Source: an uncultured Bacteroidales bacterium
GTDB lineage: Bacteria > Bacteroidota > Bacteroidia > Bacteroidales > P3
Direction: 5' to 3'
DNA: 15,768 nucleotides
Assembly (NCBI GenBank): GCA_905236405.1
Contig: CAJOQB010000165.1
Coordinates: forward strand, 1 to 15,768
Shown: one piece after another, positions 1 to 6,422 of the stretch
How the letters are laid out: each line of letters opens with the position of its first letter
Numbering within the stretch: the first letter of the stretch is position 1
Position numbers and translations under genes: made by a program
The notes under the pieces: model-generated
The model's database searches: none
The model's input: only the letters and a program-made list of their open reading frames with translations
What the model was told of the DNA's origin: nothing

Positions 1-407
1 AAGTGGCCCCTTGCACAGAAAAAGCATTTGCCTATGCTATCGAACATGAGAATAACCCTGACACATCTGAATATTATTCAATGACTTTTATGGAGGGATT
101 CGAGGATTGTATGATAGGAGATACAATGGTAATGTTCTGCAAGATGAACAGGGAAATGCCCATGGATGGTTTTAAAGGTTTCGTAAAGATAAAAGGTTTT
201 AAGGTATTGGTTTTTGATAAATATGATTTTAGTTTCATGTTTTACAATCAAGACTCGTTGCAAACAATTAACTTAAACAGTCTCTCATTTCCCGCAGGAG
301 ACTCTTACTGTTGCACATTTGTTGTTAAAAATGGTATTCTGTATGTATGGGGAGTCCAGCCTGACGATTTCAGTCCAATAAGAATTGAAAAATTAGTCGA
401 GCATTGA
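1..407 (+). CDS. Hypothetical protein, 3' end of a gene cut by the window edge
   Basis: An open frame runs from the left edge to a TGA stop at 405-407, giving about 134 visible residues. The first visible codon, at position 3, is GTG, but nothing upstream is visible, so the real start probably lies outside the window. The product is acidic and rich in Phe, Tyr and Met, with no signal peptide, membrane segment or motif I recognise. The DNA is clearly more AT-rich than the RHS fragment that follows. Its place just ahead of an RHS tip fragment would suit an immunity gene or other cargo of a polymorphic-toxin locus; that rests on position only. The function is unknown. Confidence 0.55.
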   Translation, partial: VAPCTEKAFAYAIEHENNPDTSEYYSMTFMEGFEDCMIGDTMVMFCKMNREMPMDGFKGFVKIKGFKVLVFDKYDFSFMFYNQDSLQTINLNSLSFPAGDSYCCTFVVKNGILYVWGVQPDDFSPIRIEKLVEH

Positions 408-469
408 AAATAATTCGTTTTAAAAAAAATAAAGCTTATGCAGATTGCTGCTAAGTAATACATTTTACA

Positions 470-897
470 TTGAAATCAATGAAAAGAAACAAAACAAACA
501 CCTACGATTCCGGCGGCCTCCCCGTCCAGCACCTGCAGTACCTCCCCTTCGGGGAGAGGTATATCGACCAGCGGGCCGCAGGCACCTCCTACAGCGAGCG
601 CTATACTTTCACCGGCAAGGAGAAGGACGAGGAAACCGGCTACGGCTACTTTGGCGCCCGCTATATGGACCACGACCTGATGACCCTGTGGTTGAGCGTC
701 GACCCGATGGCGGACAAGTACATAGGAATTAGTCCGAATAACTACTGTGGACTCTATCGAAGTTAGTGGGTCCAGATGGAATAGACACGGCAGTGTATAT
801 GGATAGGAACAAAACACTACACATACCAAAAACTGACCGGAAAATGCTATGGAAACACCATGAAATAACAAAACGATGCGATCTCGACGAGTGGTGA
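470..897 (+). pseudogene. RHS repeat-associated core remnant, frameshifted
   Basis: The frame beginning with TTG at 470 carries, from about position 500, the conserved tip of the RHS core: YLPFGE, then ERYTFTGKEKDEETGYGYFG, ARYMDHDLMTLWLSVDPMAD and NYC. This is the segment just before the variable toxin domain in RHS polymorphic toxins. The frame stops at TAG 764-766. From about 754, frame 1 continues the family pattern (L-S-K-L-V-G-P-D-G-I-D) and runs about 40 more residues to TGA 895-897, so a small deletion that is not a multiple of three has broken the gene near 748-754. The usual many hundred residues of YD repeats upstream are missing. The fragment is GC-rich from about 510 to 720 and AT-rich on both sides, so it is a mosaic. 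It fits an orphan toxin-tip cassette or a degraded RHS gene; no intact toxin is left. Confidence 0.8.
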
Positions 898-914
898 TTC
901 TCTTTTTTTTTTTC

Positions 915-942
915 TTGCAGAAATAAAAAAAACGTATTTTTG
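915..942 (+). promoter_or_regulatory. Bacteroidota-type promoter for the tRNA-Leu gene
   Basis: A -7 element TATTTTTG (935-942) fits the Bacteroidota consensus TAnnTTTG. A TTG at 915-917 lies 17 bp upstream, slightly closer than the usual 19-21 bp for the -33 element. It points towards the tRNA gene, about 90 bp downstream. Confidence 0.55.
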
Positions 943-944
943 CA

Positions 945-960
945 ACGTCTTTCAAGACGT
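945..960 (+). other. Perfect short inverted repeat at the predicted transcription start
   Basis: ACGTCT (945-950) and AGACGT (955-960) are exact reverse complements around TTCA, beginning two bases after the -7 element. It would fold at the very 5' end of the tRNA precursor, or could act as a DNA palindrome (operator) over the start site. The role is unknown. Confidence 0.45.
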
Positions 961-1033
961 CCACTATCGCGGAAAGATGTTGGTTTCTATGCAGGAAGGC
1001 ATTGTGACGACAAGGTGGACGGCGGAGAAAAAA

Positions 1034-1118
1034 GCGGATATGGCGTAATTGGTAGCCGCGCTAGACTTAGGATCTAGTTCCTTTTGGAGTGGGAGTTCGA
1101 GTCTCCCTATCCGCACCA
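1034..1118 (+). tRNA. tRNA-Leu (anticodon UAG)
   Basis: The gene folds into a full class II cloverleaf of 85 bases. The acceptor stem is GCGGATA with TATCCGC, followed by discriminator A and an encoded CCA (1116-1118). The anticodon stem CTAGA/TCTAG holds the loop CTTAGGA, giving anticodon TAG, which reads CUA and probably other CUN codons. A variable arm follows, then the T arm GGGAG-TTCGAGT-CTCCC. It has its own promoter upstream and a hairpin terminator directly downstream, so it is probably transcribed alone. The RHS remnant lies just upstream, but I found no second copy of the tRNA 3' end in the window that would mark an integrated element. Confidence 0.95.
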
Positions 1119-1125
1119 AGTGAGT

Positions 1126-1160
1126 GACGAGGGTTGAATGCCCTCGTCTTCTATTATATT
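1126..1160 (+). terminator. Rho-independent terminator after tRNA-Leu
   Basis: GACGAGGG (1126-1133) pairs perfectly with CCCTCGTC (1141-1148) around a 7-base loop, followed by a T-rich stretch (TTCTATTATATT). It ends the tRNA transcript. The tail overlaps the stop codon of the converging minus-strand gene. Confidence 0.8.
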
Positions 1161-2461
1161 GGTGTGCTGTGATGGCGGACGTTCCAGTACTTATCATACA
1201 TATAAGAGGGAGGAAGCCCTATGGATCGTATTCCTGGTGTTTCAATCCAATAATAGATACGATAGCCCCTGTCGGACATCGATACTCTAAGGATGTGGTA
1301 CTTCTGGCCAGTGCCGCATTTCTGCTTTATGGGCGCCAGTGCCTTCTCGGGAATCTTGGAAATCCACCGTGCTTCTAAACCGTCACCATAGTGTTCGACC
1401 ATCTGGAATTGTCCGATGTTGTCGAAACAAAGACAGGTGCTGTCGGCAAGAACGACCCACCAATGTCTGCGTGGAACCTTTCGATTACCTTTAGGCAAAG
1501 GTCTGAAGTGATACTCGTTCTGAGTACAGACGACTTTCGCCACTTCCGAGCGTCCGCAGCCCATTGAGGCGATGAATTGGCGGGCCGTTCGTGGAAGCAT
1601 GCCATAATGTGCGATGTAGCCCTCCCTGCACTCGATAAAATCATTACTGGCTGTTTGAAGATAGAACTCTTCTTTATTAGTGGGATGCTTTGGAGACCCC
1701 ATGTGATACCTTAGTTTGTATTGCCTTGCATAGCGGAGCGTGCCATTATAGTATACTCGTTCCTCAACGATTCCGCCACGGCGGTTGTATTCGTACTGAT
1801 GGGTCTCAACACGCAGCCATTCGGTTGTGTCGTGTCTGCCTGTGTAACATGTCGGATCGCCATAGCGGTGCCAATAGTAGATGGTGTCAACCTCGCCCCT
1901 GTCGTCGTAGACGATGCGGAAACTGGAAGTCAGAATGCTGTCGGGACTATATTTCAGATTGACTTCACCACCATCATATTTCTTATAGATGCCAAAGGAT
2001 GTATTTGTATTGAAGCGATTTGTGTCATCTACGATCAGCCAGATGGTAGTATCAACTTTGGAAATGTTGAAACATGTTGACGTAAGGACTCCCTTGTGGT
2101 AACCAACTGGTTGTTTTACAAGTTCTTTTATAAGATTACTAAAACTGGTGTCGCGATACCATAACACATGAGTCAGTTCTGGTCTGCCTTCATGAATCTC
2201 GAAAATCGAGTCGGTAAGTGTCTCTCTGTTGCGGTGTGTAATGATGCTGTCGCCTTCCTGCATCGGCCACAACGGTTTGATGATACGTCCGTCGCGTGAG
2301 ATTTTGGCTGTACGTCTTGCACCATGGTCCTCAATCATAACAACTTTGCGTATACCTTTGCCGAATCGTTCAGGATAGGAGGGCAATTGGTGAACAAGTT
2401 GCTGGGCGAAGGCAGTGCCGATAGAAATAAATATAAATATGACAAATACTGCGTGTTTCAT
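1154..2461 (-). CDS. Exported protein of unknown function with YD-like segments
   Basis: The frame encodes 435 residues. It opens with a clear signal peptide: Lys-3, a hydrophobic stretch, then a predicted cut after Ala-Phe-Ala at residue 19, followed by Gln-Gln. The mature part is rich in Tyr, Arg and Asp and contains stretches such as YDDRGEVDTIYYWHRYGD and YEYNRRGGIVEERVYYNG. These loosely resemble YD/RHS-like or YwqK-like beta repeats, though I do not see a regular repeat unit. No lipobox, transmembrane helix or T9SS sorting domain is evident, so the product is probably periplasmic or secreted. The gene converges with tRNA-Leu, and no convincing promoter is visible upstream; TATTTTG about 40 bp before the start is one T short of consensus. 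The function is unknown. Confidence 0.75.
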   Translation of the reverse strand: MKHAVFVIFIFISIGTAFAQQLVHQLPSYPERFGKGIRKVVMIEDHGARRTAKISRDGRIIKPLWPMQEGDSIITHRNRETLTDSIFEIHEGRPELTHVLWYRDTSFSNLIKELVKQPVGYHKGVLTSTCFNISKVDTTIWLIVDDTNRFNTNTSFGIYKKYDGGEVNLKYSPDSILTSSFRIVYDDRGEVDTIYYWHRYGDPTCYTGRHDTTEWLRVETHQYEYNRRGGIVEERVYYNGTLRYARQYKLRYHMGSPKHPTNKEEFYLQTASNDFIECREGYIAHYGMLPRTARQFIASMGCGRSEVAKVVCTQNEYHFRPLPKGNRKVPRRHWWVVLADSTCLCFDNIGQFQMVEHYGDGLEARWISKIPEKALAPIKQKCGTGQKYHILRVSMSDRGYRIYYWIETPGIRSIGLPPSYMYDKYWNVRHHSTPI

Positions 2462-2610
2462 TGGAGGAAATAGTTAATGTAAGAATGTTTTAATTTGTCA
2501 AAATAACGCAGCAAAGGGTAAAATATTGTATCGTCAGACTGGAGGGAACATGAGTAAAAGGTATAAGATATTAGTGTCTATCTAAATGAGGCAATCTGTC
2601 ATAAGACCAC
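2462..2610. other. Intergenic stretch with no recognised gene
   Basis: This AT-rich stretch lies between the exported-protein gene and the rpmF terminator. It contains only an 11-codon frame at 2550 preceded by GGAGG, which I do not call as a gene. I see no RNA gene or repeat. Confidence 0.5.
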
Positions 2611-2650
2611 AAAAAAAGTAAGGTGTCCCAAATGAATGAGACACCTTCTT
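2611..2650 (-). terminator. Terminator of the DUF177-rpmF operon
   Basis: AAGGTGTC (2620-2627) and GACACCTT (2640-2647) form an 8-bp stem. Read on the minus strand, the hairpin is followed by seven T's (the A-run at 2611-2617), the layout expected for an intrinsic terminator downstream of rpmF. Confidence 0.75.
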
Positions 2651-2690
2651 CTTTAAACCTTAGTCGGAAAGACCTTGTCGGTCGCGTCAA

Positions 2691-2876
2691 CTAAGCCTCA
2701 ACATTCTTTTCGATTGCGAGTTTACCTCTGTAATATCCGCATTCGGGACATACGTGGTGGTACATCACAGGTGCACCACAGTTACTGCAAGTCGTCAGCT
2801 GAGGAGCCGTTAGGCTGTCATGCGTTCTTCTCTTGGCAGTTCTTGTCTTAGAGAATCTGTGTTTTGGATGTGGCAT
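2691..2876 (-). CDS. rpmF: 50S ribosomal protein L32
   Basis: This 61-residue protein has the L32 layout: the MPHPKHRFSKTRTAKRR basic start, which contacts rRNA, then a zinc ribbon with Cys-30, Cys-33, Cys-43 and Cys-46 (CSNC and CPEC). The length is normal for the family. It is the second gene of a two-gene operon, 21 bp after the DUF177 gene, and is followed by a terminator. In many Bacteroidota as I recall, rpmF continues into fabH and other genes; here it does not. All four zinc cysteines are kept, so this is the zinc-binding form. Confidence 0.97.
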   Translation of the reverse strand: MPHPKHRFSKTRTAKRRTHDSLTAPQLTTCSNCGAPVMYHHVCPECGYYRGKLAIEKNVEA

Positions 2877-2897
2877 AATTTATTATTTTTTAATTAT

Positions 2898-3452
2898 TTA
2901 TTTCAAATCTTTTAGTTTGGCCCATCGTGGGTCGATTTCCTGTGGGTCGGTCTCGGTGTCACGCTCGGGACTGTCGCCATCGGTCTCATCGGTGTCGCTG
3001 ATGAAGTATTTCAGCATCTCGGTGTTGCAGGTGGGATGTCCGTTCTCGTCGTCGGGATGAACATGACGCATGGGTATCGCCACTGTCACATATTCGAACA
3101 TCCATTGTGCCAAATCGATTTGATAGGCCCCTTCGGGGAGTATCAGTTCGTCTTCGTTGTCGGAGGTGTCGGTGTTGCTGAACTTGACGCAGAGCATCTC
3201 GTTTCCGCTCACTTCAACATCCATGGGTTCCAAGCATCGATCGCACTCTGTTTTCACCGTGCCGCTGAAGGTAAATTTTAACAAAAGCATCCGCTCCGTT
3301 TTCTCGAGAACGACGTCAAAAACGACGTTTCCTGCTCTCAAATTTTCGTTTTCAAAGGCTTCGAAGAAACCGTCGGTCAACACATAGTCATAGTCGTAAC
3401 GACCTGGTTTCAAGCCAGAGAACTGGATGGTTGTGTCAATATTACTCTTCAT
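2898..3452 (-). CDS. DUF177 (YceD-like) protein
   Basis: This 184-residue protein is of the DUF177 family, whose genes sit next to rpmF in most bacteria; related proteins have been linked to 23S rRNA accumulation. The family signature Cys-Asp-Arg-Cys-Leu is at residues 70-74, after an N-terminal beta-rich part. Further on are the acidic DELILPEGAYQIDLAQW segment and a PMRHVHPDD-type stretch with a later Cys, typical of Bacteroidota members. The C-terminal tail is very acidic and ends in PRWAKLKDL. The start at 3452 is supported by the promoter just upstream, which leaves a leader of only about 15 bases. It is co-transcribed with rpmF. Confidence 0.88.
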   Translation of the reverse strand: MKSNIDTTIQFSGLKPGRYDYDYVLTDGFFEAFENENLRAGNVVFDVVLEKTERMLLLKFTFSGTVKTECDRCLEPMDVEVSGNEMLCVKFSNTDTSDNEDELILPEGAYQIDLAQWMFEYVTVAIPMRHVHPDDENGHPTCNTEMLKYFISDTDETDGDSPERDTETDPQEIDPRWAKLKDLK

Positions 3453-3457
3453 TGTTA

Positions 3458-3481
3458 CACACTAATGAGTGTGCAAAAATA
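3458..3481 (-). promoter_or_regulatory. Promoter of DUF177-rpmF with a palindrome at the start site
   Basis: On the minus strand, TATTTTTG (3474-3481) matches the TAnnTTTG -7 element; I see no clear -33 element. Immediately downstream, CACACT (3468-3473 on the plus strand as AGTGTG) and its complement (3458-3463) form a perfect 6-bp inverted repeat around four bases, spanning the expected transcription start and most of the leader. This could be an operator or a 5' mRNA hairpin. Confidence 0.6.
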
Positions 3482-3568
3482 CAACTTTTTTGAATATCGA
3501 TAGAAAAAAATTGTTAAATCTATCTGTGTCGGGACAGATGAGACGGCTTTTGGCTATCGTTTCGGATG

Positions 3569-3585
3569 AAAAAAGGTGACTTTTT
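3569..3585 (-). terminator. Possible weak terminator after the LysE-type exporter
   Basis: AAAAAG (3570-3575) and CTTTTT (3580-3585) are complementary around four bases. On the minus strand the hairpin ends in a T-run. The stem is A/T-only apart from one pair, so termination here is doubtful. Confidence 0.3.
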
Positions 3586-3591
3586 GGTGTT

Positions 3592-4233
3592 TTATCTCTT
3601 GGCAAGTAGTGGGACGATAAGCGAGACGGCGAATCCGCAGAGGACAAGTCCGACGATGAGGTTGAAGATGCGGAGCATCCGCTGGGTGAGGCAGTGCTGC
3701 AGGAGCGAGGCCAGCTTGCACTTGACGATGTCGAGGGAGAGGGTGGCGGTCAGCACTCCGACAAAGAGGAGCCACAACTGTCCATCGGGGATGGTGAAGT
3801 GGAGACGCTCCTCGAAGAGTGAGGGGGCGGCGATAAAGCTGGCCCAGAAAACCCATATCATGGGGTTGACCATGTTGATGGTCAACCCTTTCAGATAGAT
3901 TTTCCAAGAGCTTATCTCCTGAAGGGCGTCGCCTTGCGATGCGGCGTCTTGCTGTTTGCTGAAGATGGTGTAGAGGCCAAAGGCCAACAGGGCGACGGCA
4001 CCTACGATGCAGGCGACAGGGGTGTGCATCAATTCGGTGATGTCGATATTGCTGAGCACGGTGAGCAGCAACGACACGATGATGATGTCATTGGCATTGA
4101 TACCAAAGGCGATAGGGAAGGCTCGTTTGAAACCGTACCGTGCGCTGGTCTGCAGGAGTGTGAAAAAGGCCGGACCAAAACTGAAACAGAGGGAAATGAT
4201 GCAGCCGTAGAGGAATCCATAGAGTACTATCAT
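3592..4233 (-). CDS. LysE/RhtB-family exporter
   Basis: This 213-residue inner-membrane protein has about six hydrophobic segments, as expected for the LysE/RhtB amino-acid exporter superfamily. The first segment carries the family's GP motif followed by a G-x3-A glycine-rich turn (FSFGPAFFTLLQTSARYGFK). A hydrophilic loop with several Gln and Asp residues follows the third segment. The second half begins with the NMVNPMIWVFWASF helix, which matches the conserved Asn-Pro element of the family. Family members export basic, neutral or branched amino acids; the substrate cannot be read from the sequence. It is transcribed divergently from gatE, sharing a roughly 235-bp intergenic region. I see no physiological link to the amidotransferase beyond amino-acid metabolism in general. 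Confidence 0.85.
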   Translation of the reverse strand: MIVLYGFLYGCIISLCFSFGPAFFTLLQTSARYGFKRAFPIAFGINANDIIIVSLLLTVLSNIDITELMHTPVACIVGAVALLAFGLYTIFSKQQDAASQGDALQEISSWKIYLKGLTINMVNPMIWVFWASFIAAPSLFEERLHFTIPDGQLWLLFVGVLTATLSLDIVKCKLASLLQHCLTQRMLRIFNLIVGLVLCGFAVSLIVPLLAKR

Positions 4234-4294
4234 CGTTCATTATCTTTTAGTTATATCGCTTGCTTGGGTGCTGTGACCAAGATGAAGCGACGGG

Positions 4295-4302
4295 CAAAAT
4301 TA
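4295..4302 (-). promoter_or_regulatory. -7 element for the LysE-type exporter
   Basis: On the minus strand this reads TAATTTTG, a match to TAnnTTTG, about 60 bp before the exporter start. No clear -33 TTTG is visible at 19-21 bp. It is back to back with the gatE promoter. Confidence 0.5.
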
Positions 4303-4321
4303 CAAGTTTTTTATTCTTTAG

Positions 4322-4351
4322 TTGTCGGAATAGAAAAAAATTGTATCTTTG
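4322..4351 (+). promoter_or_regulatory. Promoter of the gatE-gatD operon
   Basis: TATCTTTG (4344-4351) matches the Bacteroidota -7 consensus, with TTG (4322-4324) exactly 19 bp upstream as the -33 element. Transcription would start near 4358, giving a leader of about 110 bases before the gatE start. Confidence 0.65.
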
Positions 4352-4368
4352 CACTTTGTTTAGTGTTG

Positions 4369-4426
4369 TGTGCCGCTTGGGTGTTTGGGGGAGAAGGAGG
4401 GATGATATTCAGCTCTGTACGGCACA
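4369..4426 (+). other. Possible structured leader of gatE
   Basis: TGTGCCG (4369-4375) and CGGCACA (4420-4426) are exact reverse complements that would close a 44-base G-rich loop holding runs of GGG, GGGGG and GGAGGG. After it the leader is AT-rich up to the start codon. It resembles no riboswitch or T-box I know. A 7-bp match could be chance, so this is a candidate only. Confidence 0.3.
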
Positions 4427-4468
4427 TTGAAGAGGATAAAACAAGTAAAATAATATATATATACTATC

Positions 4469-6418
4469 ATGAGTCCGCAACAAAATTTCGAAGCCACGAA
4501 GAAAGCGATTGGCTACGTGGACCGCAAGGAGGCTACCCAGGCTGACTACGACCGTATCGGGTTCAAGTCGGGTCTGGAAGTCCACCAACAGCTGGCCACC
4601 AAAGAAAAACTGTTCTGTCACTGCCCTGCAGGTCATTTCCAAAAAGCTGACGAGTACGACGCCGAGTTGCTGCGCCACATGCGTCCCACCCTCTCCGAGA
4701 TGGGCGGCTATGACGGCACGGCACTGATGGAGTTCAAAACCCGCAAAAACATCGTGTACCATATTGCACACGAGACGGCCTGCACCTACGAGGTTGACGA
4801 CACGCCTCCCTTCCCGCTGAACCCCGAGGCGTTGCAGTACGCTCTCGAGATTGCGTTGGCGTCGAAACTGAACATTGTGGGCGAGGTGCATGTGACCCGC
4901 AAGCAGTATCTCGATGGGTCGATTCCTACCGGTTTCCAACGTACGGCCATCCTCGGTGTCGAGGGTGAGATCCATCTGCGTAGCGGCAAACGGGTGGGAC
5001 TGACCCAGCTGAGCATCGAAGAGGATGCCTGCCGCGAGGTGAGCGACATCCGCCATACCCGTGTCTATCGCACCGACCGTCTGGGCATGCCCCTTATCGA
5101 GACGGTGACCGACCCCGACTTGGTGAACCCCACCGAGGTGGGCGAGGCTGGCGACGCCATCCGTTTCCTGAACCGTAGCACGGGCCGTGTGCGTGTGGGC
5201 AGCGGTGCTGGTCGTCAGGATGTCAACGTCAGCTGCAAGGGCGGCACCCGTATCGAGGTGAAGGGTGTGAGCCACACCAAATGGCTGCCCGAGGTGTCGC
5301 ACATCGAGTGCTTCCGCCAATGGGCGTTGCTGGCCATCCGCGAGAAGCTGCAAGCTCGTTGCTCGAAAGAGCAGTGGCAGATGAGCCATGTGGTGCTTGA
5401 CCCCAAAGATTTCAATTTCTATTATACCCCCATTACCGATGCCATCGCCCGTGGCGAGAAGTTGGTGGCTGTCAACCTGCCCCACTTTGGCGGACTGCTG
5501 TCGCACTTCGCCCAGCCAGGCCGTCCCTTCTATGATGAAATCATTAACCGTCTGAAGGTCATCGCCTGCATCGAGCGTCCCAACATGGCCACCAGCGAGG
5601 ATTTGGAGGATGTGGTGTCGCAGAATGTGTTTGCCCGTCTGGCCGAGCAGATGAACGCTGCCGAGGATGACGCTCAAATCATCTTCTGGGCTCCCGACGA
5701 GGATGTGGCTATGGGTCTCGAGGTGATTGAGGAACGTTGCCGCATGGCCTTCGAGGGTGTGCCCAACGAGACTCGCAAGGTGATGAACGACCAGACCACC
5801 ATCTTCGAGCGTGTGCTCCCAGGCGCCGACCGTATGTACCCTGACACCGATTCGGCTCCCATCCCGCTGAGCAACGAGTACATCGACGAGTTACGTACCC
5901 ATGTCCCCGAGGACATCATGGTCCGCTACGAGCAGATGAAACAGTGGCAGGTGCCTGAGGATTGTTACAACTTCATCTTCACCTACAACTACTACCCCGT
6001 CATTAAGTCCATTGTAGAGATGGGCTTCGACCCCAAACGGGTGGCTTGTCTCTTCGGTCACACGCTGAAGCATCTGCAGGGCGTCTATGGCGACTTGCCG
6101 TTCTGCACCTGCCGCATCGTGGACATCTTCCGCTTCATCAAGGAGCAAGACCTCGACATCGCCCTTGCCAAACCGATGTTGGCTGTGATGTTCGAAGACC
6201 CCGAGCTGGAAGACGAGGAGGCCGCTGTGGCTGCTGGCTATATGCCCGCCACTCGCGAGGAACTCATGGATGCTGTCAACCGCCTCAAGGCCGAGCCTTT
6301 CGAGCCTGCCCGTAAGGACACCGACGAGGCCGACCGCGTCAACAGCATGATGGGCCGTCTCCACTGGTCGGCATTGGGCAACATCAGCCTTGCCGAATTA
6401 GCCAAAGCATTACAATAA
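4469..6418 (+). CDS. gatE: Glu-tRNA(Gln) amidotransferase subunit E (archaeal type)
   Basis: This 649-residue protein is the tRNA-binding and kinase/transamidase subunit of GatDE: it activates the gamma-carboxylate of Glu-tRNA(Gln) with ATP and amidates it with ammonia from GatD. The GatB/GatE cradle fills about residues 30-285, with GLEVHQQL (35-42), CHC (50-52), GSIPTGFQRT (150-159) and GRQDVNVS (248-255). The form SIPTGFQRT and the HQQL element fit GatE rather than bacterial GatB. Residues of about 285-415 match the AspRS-type GAD insertion found in GatE and absent from GatB. PGADRMYPDTDSAPIP (451-466) precedes the helical and YqeY-like tail. Length is close to archaeal GatE, somewhat longer. 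The extreme C-terminus looks divergent from the archaeal tail I remember. The start is ATG 4469, about 110 bases after the promoter. gatD follows after 4 bp. Its presence here is unusual for a bacterium. Confidence 0.93.
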   Translation: MSPQQNFEATKKAIGYVDRKEATQADYDRIGFKSGLEVHQQLATKEKLFCHCPAGHFQKADEYDAELLRHMRPTLSEMGGYDGTALMEFKTRKNIVYHIAHETACTYEVDDTPPFPLNPEALQYALEIALASKLNIVGEVHVTRKQYLDGSIPTGFQRTAILGVEGEIHLRSGKRVGLTQLSIEEDACREVSDIRHTRVYRTDRLGMPLIETVTDPDLVNPTEVGEAGDAIRFLNRSTGRVRVGSGAGRQDVNVSCKGGTRIEVKGVSHTKWLPEVSHIECFRQWALLAIREKLQARCSKEQWQMSHVVLDPKDFNFYYTPITDAIARGEKLVAVNLPHFGGLLSHFAQPGRPFYDEIINRLKVIACIERPNMATSEDLEDVVSQNVFARLAEQMNAAEDDAQIIFWAPDEDVAMGLEVIEERCRMAFEGVPNETRKVMNDQTTIFERVLPGADRMYPDTDSAPIPLSNEYIDELRTHVPEDIMVRYEQMKQWQVPEDCYNFIFTYNYYPVIKSIVEMGFDPKRVACLFGHTLKHLQGVYGDLPFCTCRIVDIFRFIKEQDLDIALAKPMLAVMFEDPELEDEEAAVAAGYMPATREELMDAVNRLKAEPFEPARKDTDEADRVNSMMGRLHWSALGNISLAELAKALQ

Positions 6419-6422
6419 CCTT

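Noticed and set aside
1034..1118. Attachment site for an integrated element at the tRNA-Leu 3' end
   Set aside because: No direct repeat of the tRNA 3' end and no integrase gene are visible in the window.
2550..2585. An 11-codon frame after GGAGG, beginning MSKRYKILV like a response-regulator N-terminus
   Set aside because: It stops after 11 codons, no continuation in any frame resembles a receiver domain, and Shine-Dalgarno signals carry little weight in Bacteroidota.
4441..4468. AT dinucleotide run before gatE as a replication origin or curved regulatory site
   Set aside because: It is only about ten bases of alternating AT, common in Bacteroidota leaders, with no accompanying repeats.
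4402..4545. Upstream frame of 47 codons overlapping the gatE start, preceded by GGAGG
   Set aside because: The GGAGG is only one base from the ATG, too close to serve it, and the predicted peptide has no recognisable features.
4469..6418. Bacterial GatB
   Set aside because: It is much longer than GatB (about 475 residues), contains the AspRS-type insertion, and is paired with GatD rather than GatA and GatC.
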